Shown: positions 23,494 to 36,100 of the stretch, piece after piece
Position numbering within the stretch: position 1 is the stretch's first letter
Layout: each line of letters begins with the position of its first letter
DNA from: Hydnum rufescens UP504
Lineage: Eukaryota; Basidiomycota; Agaricomycetes; Cantharellales; Hydnaceae
NCBI GenBank assembly: GCA_014904985.1
Contig: MU129083.1
Coordinates: 1-64,000, forward strand
Length of the DNA stretch: 64,000 nt
Direction of reading: 5' to 3'
Position numbers and translations under genes: made by a program
Notes under the pieces: model-generated
Told to the model about the DNA's origin: nothing
Databases searched by the model: none
The model's input: only the letters and a program-made list of their open reading frames with translations

Positions 23494-25000
23494 GTACCTC
23501 TCAACTACAATCTGGCCAACGACAAATACCCCAGGCTACCGAATCAAGGGCCATCGAAGCCATGTTACAGCCCACTAACCACACTCCAGGGGCTCCACGC
23601 TGGTTCTCCGTGGTAAGCCTGACGCTCACCCGCATGTTCCACCGCCATAGTGGATCCGGATGATTTTTACTGGCACTAGCTAATATGTGAGCAATCCCCG
23701 GTTCCAATGTCCCACGTATTTCGGATATACGAGTACGCCCTTGTCCCTCTGCTACTCACATGGACACGACGACCATCAGGAAAACTGGATGTATTCCAGA
23801 GCATGTCGCCCTTCAGGAGGCTCTGGAACACCATGGAGAAGTTCTCTGGAGTCTCTGGAGCATTCCGGGGCTCCAGAGCTGTGGAGCATGTCTGGTTGGA
23901 TTCTTGATGAACCACACTGATATGCTAGCCCATTTCGACGAAGGTTTATCGATAAGAAATCTATTTTTAGTAGCTCACCTCGATAAGGCTCGGAGCGCGC
24001 CTCCGGGGGTCGGAAAAAAGTCACTGTGATGCGTGACAGAATCTACAGTCGAAATAGGCCAGTAGAATCCATATACGGTAACGGACCCCACCTAAGCCAC
24101 ACCACTTGCCGATTACGCGTCACGATCACCTAGTAAGGTCTTTAGCGCATTTCTTATTTCCTTAGGCATATCTATGATATTTATCGTCTGGGTAAGCGCC
24201 GGCCCACGCTCGGCGATACCCGCTGAATTGCGGCCTGTCCAGATTTCTCTAAACCATAATCGACCCCACGGATCGCTGCTTCCTTGAAATGTCACTGAGT
24301 CCTGTGAGTCCTGTGGGCTTTTCCCGTGCATCCCAGGTGTGAAAAGTCCGTATCGCTGCATCGATCTGTCGAATTTGATAAGAGGTTCGAGCATGTGCGG
24401 AACGTGTGATAGTGATCAATCCCTGACCGCTCAGGAGACCTCCGGGAACCCTTGTAAAACTTAATGAATGTATTATGGCTATCGCTAATATTCGTTCTTT
24501 ATTCCATTCTGGGTCGAGGTTTTGCCTTGAGGCAACATCAAGCTAATGGCTAGAACGCCCTCGGGCATTACATCCCCCAATATCTTACCAATTACAGCGA
24601 GGCGATGCTTCTAAACCTTGACCTTTTTGCCTTTTATGTGCTATACGATCTTGAACACCTCTGGTATCCCATGTTACCTATATTCCCAAAAATCGACCCT
24701 GCACCTTTCTTCTCAAAATCAATAGGAGCAAGCCTCTTAGACCAGTTTCTTGGGTGCTTTTCCCATCAAAACCTCCGCATCGATCGGAATTCCGGTGCGA
24801 GGCGAAGTATATAATGCGACGCGCTGCAGAGAGCCCCCCCCATCGAACCAAGACCTCTCAGCCTCCCAGTGATTCACGGGCCTCTCCTCTTCTTAACTTA
24901 ACACTCAACGGCAACCATCTAGCTTTTATCTTCTCTTTTACTGCTCCCTCGCGCCTTCTCTTCACTCTATTTCGCGCAACCTGACGTGCCGGCCTAGCCA

Positions 25001-25680
25001 TGTTCAAGATGGTTGTTTTGCATCGATAATCACTAACATAGATGTCCTCAAGACATGGAACCCTACTCTATGGGTCATGGCATCCCGCCCCGGCCCACAG
25101 GTAGGACCGCGGCGTCTCCCTCATTCCTCTGGATTCAGATCTACATGGTTTGTCAACATATTCTGTGTGGAGGTTACTTCTGTCAAACTCAAGCTCATCA
25201 TGGTAAACGGATTGGTCCCTGTTCTTCCTCATTATTCTCCTTCACTATGTCCTTACTCATTCCTTGCCCCGTTCCTTTAAAAAACCGTAGATCTCAGAGG
25301 TGCTTAATTGGCGCATCTGCGATTGGTTCCAGACGACTATCGTACCTACTCGCAGCAAGATCCATTGGCTTTGTGACTTCTTTCCTTGGAACCCCCAATT
25401 ACTACCGCGCATCAGGTAAAACTTGGGACATTACTGATACATAATGACCTAGTTTGGAAGTTTTCAACCCATCACATCCGCTCCTCAAACTTTCATCGCC
25501 ACGAAATAACGCAATTCCCAACCGACAAGGCCCTTTCACACTTTTTTTTTTTTTGGTTTTCATTTTTGCTCTCCTCCATCCGCACCTTTTATGCTATATT
25601 ATATTTTCGGGTGGTGCGTCCCTGGTGATGGGGGCTGACGTCTGGACACGGTACGCTCTAGAACACCCGGAGTTCTGACT
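25001..25680 (+). other. Uncertain coding trace, possible small membrane protein
   Basis: A chain of short open stretches with GT-AG-like joints begins MFKM at 25001. It ends in a hydrophobic frame with the phrase SGGASLVMGADVWTR, which loosely recalls the TM198-like DUF4203 group. Frames do not join cleanly and no motif is decisive. It may be a decayed gene or chance. Confidence 0.2.
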
Positions 25681-25989
25681 CGATGCGGAGGACCGCAAAG
25701 AGTACCCCTAATCGTGGCAAAAAAAAAAAGGAAAGCACGATAGGTTTAGATGGTGCTGTTTCTTGCTTTCAATGGCCGGGAGCGATTCCGCTGTCGAGAC
25801 GCTTGGCCCTCACCATTACACGCAGCCCCGAACCCTTGACAGATATTCACCAAGTAGGATACGTTTCCTAGATAACACTCTTAATGCATGTCTTTTGTTT
25901 GGGCCCCGATTTAACAAAGGAGAGTGAGAAAAGTAAAAAAAAAAGATAGGATCAGATGAAATCAACGGCGAGCAATTGGACCAAATATC

Positions 25990-27522
25990 TCATATCACGC
26001 CCTCCATCCCCCATACACTCTGCTTTGGAATCTGATCATCACTATTAAAGTACAGCGCTAAATATATCTCGATGGGAGCGCCACCCGCTCCAGGTATACT
26101 CGCTACTTGTTCGAATAGAACACCCAGTTGTCGAGCATGATCGAATAGGGATCGCTCGGCTGGATCGCGCTCTTTATAAGCCAGTAAGACGAACGGGGGC
26201 GCCCGGCTCATTCCTCCCAGAGGATTCTGACTAACGGCGAGAGCGAGAAGAGCCCGAAGAGTGCGCAGAAGTGCAGGGAATACATCAACGTTGTACGTCA
26301 CGTCTGCCATGCTGGTCAAGAACTGATCAGGAGCACGGGTAAACCGAAGAGGCACATAATTACACGATGAGATCGATCCCGGAGGGGAAGCGTTCAGCAG
26401 ACACCGCGCTCTCATCTTCCCAATCGAGGATCCCAGACTCGATCTGGATCGAGGGGAAGAGGTGGTCATTTGTTTTGATATTATGATCGATAAGGGTAAG
26501 CGCTGAAGCTGAGGGATTGCTGAAATCATCGATTATCGATGGATAGTAGACCCCACATACGCAAATCGGTTGCAAGGATGTTTCTGGGAGGTTTGTCCGG
26601 GTGAGACTCGAATAATGTAGCTAGAGCCAGAGACACGAGCCCTGTGCCCGTTCCTGGGGATTGCAGTCAATAAGATCTGGTGTTGGAGACTATAAGGAGT
26701 TCACCACACCGAGTTCCACAACTTCAAGTGCCTCTGGAGACATCATGCGGCTTCTGAAAGCCTGAGTAATAGTGACATTGCTGCTCTGCGTGGATCCAAG
26801 AAACAATTGATCAGAAATCCATGAGGAAAGACCGATCCCCGAGTCCCAGAGTTTCTGGATCATAAAGTCAGATCACAGAAGGAGGCGAAAGAGAAGAATA
26901 GGAGTCTCACTTTATCAAGATCGAAAGAGGTTTGCTCCCGAATGACAAGGCTTTTTCGATGTTCGTGAGGTGCACCAGAATTTCCGGAAATATCAGGAAG
27001 CAGCAGTATCCTTTCTATCTGCTCTTGCTTCGTCACTTTCGCTTTCGGCGTCCGGTTAGGGGCGGTGAACACAATAGGCATCGAGAGAACGGGAAATGGT
27101 AACGATCCGAAAGTGCGGCTAGCGAGATCAATGCGGAAGAGAGATGATGCGTCATTCATCTGGGACCCAACCATGGATTCCAGGATAGCCCAAAGGGCCA
27201 CCCTAAGAGGTTCTGCGGCCCGTGCACCAGGCCTGAGCGGAGGAAGGGGAATATCAAGAGCCTTATATTCTACTGATGGGCGCCAGTTTGTGAGTTTTGT
27301 GGAGCTGTACTCCCTCTGTTAATATCCAACTGTAATATACAATGTAGGTCTGCTCGCATAGTCTAGTGCATTAGCACTGTCAGGCTCTCTCTTTCCATAT
27401 TCGATGGTAGATACGGACTCTGTTCGCAAGTCATTTGCTATTTGGACAGACGTCGTAATAGTACGATCCGAGGTGCTATAAAGGGAGGGAGGGGGTCGCA
27501 CGAAAGAAAGGTACCAGAACAT
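25990..27522 (-). CDS. METTL21-like protein-lysine methyltransferase
   Basis: Class I SAM-dependent methyltransferase of the METTL21/FAM119 group, which modifies lysines on proteins such as chaperones or elongation factors; the target here is unknown. Start MFWYLSFVRPPPSLY at 27522. Conserved pieces are TKLTNWRPSVEYKAL, FPVLSMPIVF, REQTSFDLDK, KLWDSGIGLSSWI, the SAM-binding motif GTGTGLVSLALA (about 26650), LDWEDES, and DVTYN (about 26310). DVTYN is the family's D-x-x-Y motif. The end reads VLLAYKERDPAERSLF and SIPGAGGAPIEIYLALYF. Five or so introns; the join after the first exon is not clean. Its start codon lies 53 nt from that of the divergent Vps3844-like gene. Confidence 0.87.
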
Positions 27523-27575
27523 TGTTTATAGGGCCACCGGGTCGGATGCAAAGTCGGCGAACTCCGCTGCGCGTG
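27523..27575. promoter_or_regulatory. Very short bidirectional promoter interval
   Basis: Only 53 nt separate the start codons of the methyltransferase (ATG at 27522, minus) and the Vps3844-like protein (ATG at 27576, plus). Promoter elements and 5' UTRs must therefore overlap each other or the neighbouring coding exon. The upstream ATG at 27522-27524 on the plus strand is in frame and would give an 18-residue extension, but the signal-like sequence begins at 27576. Confidence 0.6.
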
Positions 27576-28967
27576 ATGCGTTTTCAGGCATGGCAGTCGT
27601 TATCGGCGCTTCCTATCGCTGCTGTTGCATACGGGCCAGCGACGGTATACCTCCGGCCTAATCCCGTCCCCACAGCCCCCCTGGGTCTCCCAACTCTTTC
27701 TCCATTTGAGGCCAACGCAGTCCTCGCCAACTTCGTCGGCACGGGTCACACTTTTTGGCCAGATGTATTAGAGAAGATTGTTGATATTGGGAAGAAAGAA
27801 TGGGACTACTTGTTTCACTCAATTCACCCAAGAGAAGATGCGATTGGGGCTGGGTCGCCCGACGTGCTAATGCTGTTGTTGCAATCTGACTATCCACAAG
27901 GTAACTACTATCCTTGCGTTCCTCATGTTAGGTTCATGTCCCTATGTTTCTGCCCATACCCTTAGACTTTCTACCCCCGACATTCAAGCCCACTTTCACA
28001 ATACCGGAGCCTCCTCCTGGTCCACATTTGTGGATCTCCTGAATACTTATATCATCAAGGCCCACTCTGTATTCGACGCCGTGGTGTCATCCATATTTCA
28101 TTCCAATCCTCCGATTTCTTCCACCTCCCGCAAGTCCCTGCTCGATGTTTTCGACATTGTCGATTCAGAAAGTTCCGCGCTTTTCATGGACGAATTCCGG
28201 GCCCTTGTGGGACTGGTAGAAACGGAGAAGACCGATGAATCCGATAGCTTCACTGCTCTGAGCCTTGAGGGTCTTGCCAAGATTGCGGAAGAGCATGGAA
28301 GGGAGAGTGAAGTATATCGGACTGCAGCACGTTCGATAGAGGCGCTACTGAGCCACGTACATTCATTCCACTGTTACCGTCATCTCATTATGCTGATATG
28401 TCTGATTATATTCGCAGGATGCTATACTGCACCAAAAACTAGCCCTCATCGTCCTCCCTGTGTCCCCAGCAGCAACCCTCCACCACACTCTGCCTCGATC
28501 TGCCTCAGCCCCGCATAATCTAGTCCAAGCACGAAGCTTCCCTCCAGTCCATTCCGTCTCAGAATGCTTTACCTCAAGCGACGCCTGTTCCAATAATACT
28601 GATACGTGTTCTGGGCACGGTGAATGCGTTGCTGTGTCTCGCGCAGGCAAAACTTGTTACTCGTGTGTGTGTTCTACGACGGCGGATTCGCGTGGGAGAA
28701 AAACCTCGTGGGCTGGTTCCAAATGCGAGCGTATGGATGTCAGCATGTGAGTTAATTGGCGTCATGCTAACACAACTGTGCGATCAAATATGATAATCTG
28801 ACTATGCGATATGCACTGTCAGGCCTTTTATTTTGCTCGCAGGGTCTACTATTTTCCTCATTGCGATCGGTATTGGGTCTATTCAACTTCTGTACTCCAT
28901 AGGGGATGCTACCCTGCCAAGTACCTTGACGTCAACATCAGCTGGAGGGCATCTCAAACGAGATTAA
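27576..28967 (+). CDS. Vps3844-type ER membrane protein
   Basis: Fungal protein with the C-terminal DUF3844/Vps3844 domain: an EGF-like cysteine cluster followed by one membrane helix. Start MRFQAWQSLSALPIAAVAYG at 27576 reads as a signal peptide. The lumenal part contains SPFEANAVLANFVGTG and FVDLLNTYIIKAHSVFDAV. The cysteine region is VSECFTSSDACSNNTDTCSG, then HGECVAVSRAGKTCYSCVCS and SKCERMDVS. After a short intron comes the helix GSTIFLIAIGIGSIQLLYS, then a short tail ending GGHLKRD. Stop at 28965-28967. There is one frame slip near 28010-28025, between PTFTIPEPPPG and STFVDLLNTY. Yeast data link the family loosely to vacuolar sorting; the exact function is not known. Confidence 0.85.
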
Positions 28968-29099
28968 GGCGTGTTGTTATCAACAGTCCAATTCTTTCAA
29001 TGAGAGATGCAATTTCTTTGCATTTCTTTGTATGGAAATTCCAATTAATAATATCACAGAATGCGAGTGACTATTACAGATAGCAATTGCTAGATACAC

Positions 29100-30913
29100 T
29101 CAACGGGAGATACCCCATGCCTCAAGTCCTAAGCATTCAAACCGTACCGTGCCCTTCTTCTCGTCTGAATGCGATCCCGCTAGATTTGAACAGAGTACTT
29201 CATTGTCAAAAGTAGCACAAGAGGCGGAGGACCCGTCGTAGAAAGCCGAATCCAGGAACAGACCATACTTCCCATCTCTGGGACGTGATCAATGTATAAG
29301 AAATCCTTACTCCAAGTATAGCGGAAACTCACCCTCCACCGAAGGAGATATAATCTTGTTCGCAAAGAGCCACGTAGTCGTTCTTCCCTGTCCACTTGAA
29401 TACCTGGAGACCATTCTGATTTTTCCATAGGAACCTGCATCACACATAAGCCGATGTCAAGGACATTAAACCGGTACCCACGTACGACTCGCCACTACCG
29501 TAGTAGCTCTCTCCATGGGATCTTCTTATGCCATCGCCGACCCATACACCAAAGCGGCCATCGTTGGCATCACATATAGCCAGCAAACATCCACCTTCGT
29601 GTTTCGCCAGACGAGAATAGAACGTCCCAATGGAGATCCCGTGCTGATCTAATGAATAGAGCAATGTCCAACTCCGGGAGAGGCGAAACAATGGAGGAAG
29701 ATGCAACCGGATCTATTACGGGGAACAGTAATTGCGCGGTGGTTAAAATTTTCACAACAAGGGGTAAATCAAGGGTGTTCTATCACGTACCGCTTCGACG
29801 AGGTCGGCAGGTAAAACCGGGCGCGTGGTATCGTTGCGTCCATGGAGCATGACAGGCTGGCCCACCTTCTGAGTAGGGGGGAAATCGAATCCTTTGTCCC
29901 AATTTCGATCATCTCTGAAGCCTAAGAACGGCGTCAGAACCGTGCATAACTGGAGCGAACTGTTGACATTACATACCAGGTGCACCGGACGCGGGGATAA
30001 AGATAGGGGAGGCGAACGGTGATTTATGAGAAATCAAAGGTTCAGATGCGACCGAGGATGTTGAAGAATGGGGAGGTGTATCATTGAATCGTGACTGGGG
30101 AGGTGATGGGTTCGTCAACGACTGTGCAAGGAATTGGGATAACTTTTTTGGCAGGGTGGATGAAATTCGTTGGGTGAATGATGCGGAGAGGGAGGAAGAC
30201 GGGGACGGGTGGGAGGCAGAAAGAGTTGAAAGAGATGTCGAGGAAGAAGAGATGTCTTCCTGTTCGGGAGGGGGGGGTGGGGATATTTGTGTCATTGCCG
30301 TCGGTTCGTCAAGCGACAGGTTTTCCATGGGAGGTAAAGGTGCTCTGGCAAAGGGTTCATGAACACAAGATGCACCAGATGACCAGGACGCGGCCGGTGA
30401 ATCAACATCCAACGATGCCTCTTCCTTTCTCTCGGGTTGGACAAGGTCCGGATCACCAGACCGAACAAAGAGCATGGGATCCAGGTCGTGCTTCAACAAC
30501 ACCTGGCGGACCCATTGCTCGCTTTCACTCGTACGACGGCGCGCTTCTTCCACAAATCCGGGCGGTCCTGACGCGAACCTGGCTGACGCCGTTATGGGAG
30601 AGAATGAAACTGCATTCCGCAATGGGTCTTCTGAAGGCGACACGGATATAAAAGCCCCAAATTCTGAGCCCAATGATGAAGACAAGCGCCCCAGACTCTG
30701 TCTCTTTGGGGTCTCGGTGGCGCGCTTCGGGATATCTATGGGAGTTGGTAGTTTCGCAGTGGTCCGAGGAAATAATGGCTTTGCTGAAGGATTGCCATTG
30801 GAAGGGGTAGCTGATCGAAAAAGGTTCGCGAAAGGGTCCGAAATTGGTTCTTCACGAGGTTCCTCTCGACCAGCATTAGCATTCAAGGGGACCAGAGGCA
30901 CATGAGGCACCAT
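29100..30913 (-). CDS. OXR1: TLDc-domain protein, OXR1-like
   Basis: Oxidation-resistance protein of the TLDc family; family members bind the V-ATPase and protect against oxidative stress. Start MVPHVPLVPLNANAG at 30913. The first ~300 residues are Ser/Pro-rich and disordered. The TLDc domain follows: VMLHGRNDTTRPVLPADLVE, LPPLFRLSRSWTLLYSLDQH, GISIGTFYSRL, GGCLLAICDANDGRFGVWVG, WTGKNDYVALCEQDYISFGG, GKYGLFLDSAFYDGSS, CATFDNEVLCSN and FECLGLEAWGI. Stop at 29100-29102. Four or so short introns interrupt the C-terminal half. The domain looks intact. Confidence 0.92.
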
Positions 30914-31831
30914 ATGTATAGTTATGTGTTTACAAGGCGAGGCAACTATATGTCAAGGCATACGAGGTAAGTTTAATGTTGCAGATAAGGAATATTCGAA
31001 GAGGAGTGGTGTGAGGATCGCAAAGCACTCGCCAAGTGTACTGCCTTGAATTGTTGTCGATGCGTTGTTACAGGAAGATTGTCAAAGCAAGATGGCAAAA
31101 ATCGAACAAATCTACGTCAGAAGAATGAGGCGGAATGGATTCTGCGATCAGTCCTGGAGCTGTTGAGCCAATAATAAGGCGGTGTTGGACGGTTTAACGA
31201 ATCCTCAACGAGGCGCGTGAGCTACCTCCGCGGAGACTGCCGTGGGATGCGGATGCGACCCAGATGTGCAGTGAAATGATAATATATCTGGCGGGCATGA
31301 ATGGGATAGCTTCCCCATATGGACCGAACCATACGGCGGAAGCACTAAGCGTCGAGAGCTTCCTGTAGGCTACTTAGTCTTGCCCTTCCGAACTATTATT
31401 AGTCTATTAGTGATAGTATTCCTGGGCTTTCTGGGAGCTGGAGGTAGGATGTGACGGTTGAGTCAACAACAAGTGGAGAGACCCTAATATTGTCTGTTAA
31501 TTGGGGATCTACGATTCCCCAATAGGCATAATCTTCGTCTGGTCTCGCGAAGCGCCCGGCAATCTCCGCCGCGCCTATGGGGCCACATGGCCGCCCTCCG
31601 CTTCGCCACCTCGACTTGCTTACGTCGACATCTATTCCTTTGAGAGTGAGAATAAAGTTGCTCCTCGTAAATCCGTCTACGTTCTACGTCTAGGGAAACC
31701 ATCGTAACTTTTCTTGAACATAGACAAATGGCCATAATCAACGATGAACAGGAGAAGTGCAACTCCGAAGTGACAGGCTTCCCAAACACACATCCCACCG
31801 GAAATCCAGCAAAGTCTCCCACGCGAAGAGC
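30914..31831. other. Intergenic, 0.9 kb
   Basis: Upstream region of the TLDc gene and 3' side of the next minus-strand gene. A few open frames of 60-110 codons lie near 31480-31820, but they show no family signature. Confidence 0.55.
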
Positions 31832-33155
31832 TCAGCAATTCCACTCGATCTTGTACTCCACATAACCATTCTCATCCGCTCTCCCGACACTCTTCGAGCG
31901 TGCGCTATGCTTGACCTCGACGATCTCGAGTCTTGGCTTTGATCAGTGCCTGAACAAACGATGAAGGAAAGGCTTCTTCAATAGAAGAGGAAGTAAGCAG
32001 GTGTGTTGGACGAATTGGGGATATAAGATGGAATGCAGGACGTGGACGTCCTTCCGTCGAGGACAAAGAAGGCCGACGGAGCAACCTGCGCACGGTGCAT
32101 GATATCCACTCTGCATGCTGAGGCCTGATACACGACGTCCGCTGCGACGATGATGTCGAAGGGCTCGTCGAAGGGCGCATTTAGGGGTGTATCAACCTCT
32201 TGGTGATCAAAAAAGTATTGCCAGTCCAGGGCTTCAACCGAAATCTTCACCTCAGGCCGGGGTGCAGACGAAGACGGGTTAGAGGCGACATTGGCGCGGA
32301 GATTGGATAGCACATCAGGATGGAAATCGGTAGAGACGATGGTTGCCGAGATACTTAATTTTCTAAGTACGTTGCCAAGAACAAGGCTGAGGAGACCTGT
32401 TCCTGCACCGAGTTCGAGGATGCGGAGTGGAGACCGATGGCCTTGCGAGGCAATTCCCAAAGACTCATGTAGAGTAGAGACAATGCCATATGAAGCAGGA
32501 TTATCACAGATGCGTTCAATCATCATGACTTGCGATGCCCAAGTCTAAAGATCAAAATCAATATCTCATGACCTTAGGATGTGGTGGGTGGAGTTTCCCA
32601 CCTGTAAACCAACAGAGGTGTGATCCGTACTACTAAGGTTGACATCTTTGAGCACGACATTGACTTCCGTTGACGAAACATTGGCATTGGGGTGAAGATT
32701 AAAGACGAATTCCCGATGTAAATCGCCTGCCTCGGAAGTCTGAGCCAATGAACCGAGGAAGGCGATCATCGCATCCACGACCCTCTCGCGGTCCTCAGCC
32801 TCGTGATCAGAGGGGGACCTCGACACAAAATCCTCGGATCTGGCAACAAATCCGGTCATCCATCGAATAGCATAGGTGCGTTCCAGAGGATCGGCACGCG
32901 CAATTTCCCATGCCTCATCATTGAGCTGGTCATCATCGGGGTATATTCGTCATCAGAGGCGTATCCAGAATCTATGGCAGGCTCGAGAATTAGAAGTCGG
33001 CGATAATGCGATGGTTGAATGTGGAGTGGCTGATATAGTTGCTTCAGCTGAGCAAGAGTAAGCGAGATGGATGCGGCGGATAGGGCGTCTAAAAGTTTGA
33101 GAGGTGGCAGAAATGAAGTAGGTAGTGGCGGCGACGCCGCTGTAGGCTGGAACAT
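31832..33155 (-). CDS. Class I methyltransferase, probable protein-lysine methyltransferase
   Basis: SAM-dependent methyltransferase. Start MFQPTAASPPLPTSFLPPLK at 33155. It has a fungal N-terminal extension with an acidic DSGYASDDEY patch, then the catalytic domain: TWASQVMMIERI, LRILELGAGTGLLSLVLG (SAM motif I), STDFHPDVLSNLRANV, ALDWQYFF and FDIIVAADVVYQ (D-x-x-Y type). The C-terminal strands are RPRPAFHLISPIRPTH and GYVEYKIEWNC with the stop at 31832-31834. Two one-base frame slips are needed, after DVVYQ (about 32130) and near 31925. The D-x-x-Y motif points to the METTL21/FAM86-like protein methyltransferases. Substrate unknown. Adjacent genes do not suggest a pathway. Confidence 0.82.
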
Positions 33156-36100
33156 CCAAATACCGTATTCTAGGGGGTGTCTATGGTGTCTAAAAGTCTA
33201 TGGAGTGCGGTGGCCCTGTCTAGGGCCGTAAGCTGGCGCGAATTGAACGAGACATTTTTTTTGAGATCCAGCAAAGTGGCACGTGTTGCGGAGAATACCG
33301 ATGCGATGCCGCCAGTGTGTTACAACGATCTGTATACTCACTGTTTATTTTTGTGGGTGCGTCCGAGGGCAGGGATCCATTTTACCAATTCCTCCCAATC
33401 GCGTCGGACATGTATTATCTTGTGCGGTCATTCGTTCTTGAACCTTGAATGTCTCGGGGTGTTTGAGACATTTACTTCATCGATCTCTGGACTTTAGACA
33501 TGCGTGCTGTCTGACATTTCATCAGGTACCAGGAATGATGTGGTCGGAGAACATTACCGCTCGGATTATCATCCCTGTACAGTTTGGGGTGGCATCTGAA
33601 GGCTAATGATACCTATAGTGATATCGACTTTCAGGTCAATAAGCAGCTGGAAATATTCGACAAGGCAAAGGGATTGCAGTACGCCCGGAAGCAAACCCCC
33701 TAAAAGGTAGCTACCCACACCAGGATATCTAGGTTCAGTTGATCTTGGATTTCTGCTTGCTACGACTCAGATGCGGACCTTGATTTCGAGCTGCTAGGCG
33801 GTCATATCCTCGTGTTCCGGAGGCAAGTCGAAAACGACAAAAAAGACTTGAATGTCGAGAAGTAGTACCTCAGAGTGATAGATTCCGCGAGGGTGATTTG
33901 ATAAGGGCAGATACAAGCGAGGAAGGGATTGTTCGAATGGGGATGGATGATTGTTAAAGCTTCGCAGATCCAATAAGCAGCGATAATACGTCTTCTCACC
34001 TAGGAGCAGAACCAGCGTGACCATTCTTTCAGTCGCCTACATGGGCGACTGATGGAAGATCTAGTGGAGGCTACGGCATAAAAAGATGTTCCCCCGATTA
34101 CTAAGTGAGTGTGAGCAGATTCGGCAGATTGAAGAATCCCAGATGCCCGGGTGGAATAGCAGGAAGGATATGATAAAAGTGTCCTTATTATATTTGTTGG
34201 CGAGTCCAAGCTTGCTCTTTTATAGTAATTACAAGAGATCAGAGAAAAGTATGAGAATGTTCGAGTGCCGCTAGTACTGGTAAGGAAAAGGTGGAATGTT
34301 CTTGGCGGGTCATACAGTATTGCCGAGTGTGCTCATGGCACAGCATTAATAAAAGGGGTGTGCTAGTCCAAATAGGGGTCGTTGTCGTAATCAACACACC
34401 GCCTAATTATTTTCTTACAACAAGATCGGGAGGGTGTGAAGAGAGATCGTCTAATTTGAGTGCTTGGAGAGGTCCCATGGGATCGGTAGGGAGTTGCGGA
34501 ACTTCGCAGAGGGGTTCGGGCTGGGACGAACATCGACGACGGGATCTGTGGGGAGTGTCATCCGATCGTCAAGGGTTGCTGGTGCCAGTCATTCTGACTC
34601 CTGCTCGCCATGGGAGGGTGCGAAACCGTGGCGATGGGGTGCCTCGGCTCAGACAACTTCTCAACGTGCGAGTGTCGGTTCACTCATCCTCGGAGAGCAA
34701 TTTTTGCGCGCATGGTACCATGCTGAATTGACCTCCTCGTCATCCTTCATCTCCGAAGTCTGGAGATGATAGCGTCCGTGGAGGGGGGGCACGATGTGAG
34801 ATATATCTGTGCCAATTCCACATTCATGTGAAGCCCTGATCCACAGCAGCCGGGAGCCCCTGAACTCGGGAAATCACGAGTATTGACGCCACTTTGTGAT
34901 CCAGGTCAATCGCCTCGGCACTTGCTGTGACGGACTACGTATCAGAGAACATCTCTTAGCCTGCCTGATAAGAACGGCCCAAGGGTGCGAAGGGAGTTGA
35001 CGTGGTTTACCACGTGACTTTACGTAATCCACAGGCACCGATTTACGGCAAGCCCAATGCCCTTGTGACATGTGACCAGTTGCTTAAGCCCCAGGTCACA
35101 CCGCCCTCCCCCCCAGGCGGCAGAGTGTCTTGGATAGGTGTAACCTCCTAAGCCCCACAGGCCTCTGTGACCTGTGACTGGGGCTTACGGTCGTGACACT
35201 ACAGTACTGCTGTATTGAAAGAATGACCCCAAGTCAAAAAGTGTGACCCCGACTCAATTCTAATGATACAATTTTCGAGCCCTCCTGTGTTTTTCGGTGC
35301 CTTTTGGCTTGCTTTAGGTACCCAGGAACGAGAAAATCGCACAAAATTTGGGTGACTTTTAAGAATGTCGGTGTTCCAATTCAGTAACGCGAAGAACAGC
35401 AGTGTCCGATCGCGCGCGATCGCAAACTCCGTCAAGCTATCAGGACAATGAGATAGTCACACAGGGAGGGGTTTCCAGTGATGTGCAGAAGAGGCCACTC
35501 TGGTGTTATGTGGCACAATGGATGTAGCGTTGAGTCTGTGTTATTCCTCTCGCTACTTGGCCCCATGCTCCATGTCATGTCTGTTGTACTCCAACCCCAA
35601 CTGATGGACTTTCTGATGGAATTGTCCCCTTTTTTGCTTGCACTATACCTACTGCTGTCATACCCAAGCTGTAGGAGATGGGTCTCAGTGCCTTCCGCAC
35701 GTGGGATATCAATCAGATTATCTATATCCGGAAACTAACTTCTGTCTTTTTAGCTCTTATGGGTGAGATATCCTCCCATGAGGGCTCGAGAGTGGAGGTT
35801 AGTGTTGATATCTCTCTCTCTCTCATCTCGCTACTTAGGAGGGTCAAATATATGCAATTATCATACCCACGGGGATGAATGATATTTAGAAGTTGTGCTG
35901 AAGTAGGCAGGTTTTGACCGTAGAGGCTGGGACCGGCATAACCTGCCGCTCCTGTAAGGTACCAAACAAATCACGAGCTATCACGGTAACCCAATAAGGC
36001 AACTTGGATTAACGTCACCCTTTAATGGGGATATCCGAGATTTGTGAATAGGTCACATCATATATTTGCTACCTTAATGAGGCATTCAGTAGATCGGTAG

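Larger units (their letters stand above)
22276..25989. other. Gene-poor stretch, 3.7 kb
   Basis: No complete gene recognised. It holds a probable degenerate hAT-like fragment (23254-23493), a zone of repeated TCTGGAG/CTCCAG words with local hairpins (23810-23890), and pyrimidine-rich, intron-like sequence around 24990-25680. Open frames here lack conserved motifs that I know. Confidence 0.5.

Noticed and set aside
25690..25871. Continuation of the membrane-protein trace to 25871
   Set aside because: Interrupted by an A-run and without recognisable sequence; frames do not connect.
31484..31822. 112-codon minus-strand frame behind the methyltransferase
   Set aside because: No conserved content; lies in the 3' region of the methyltransferase gene.
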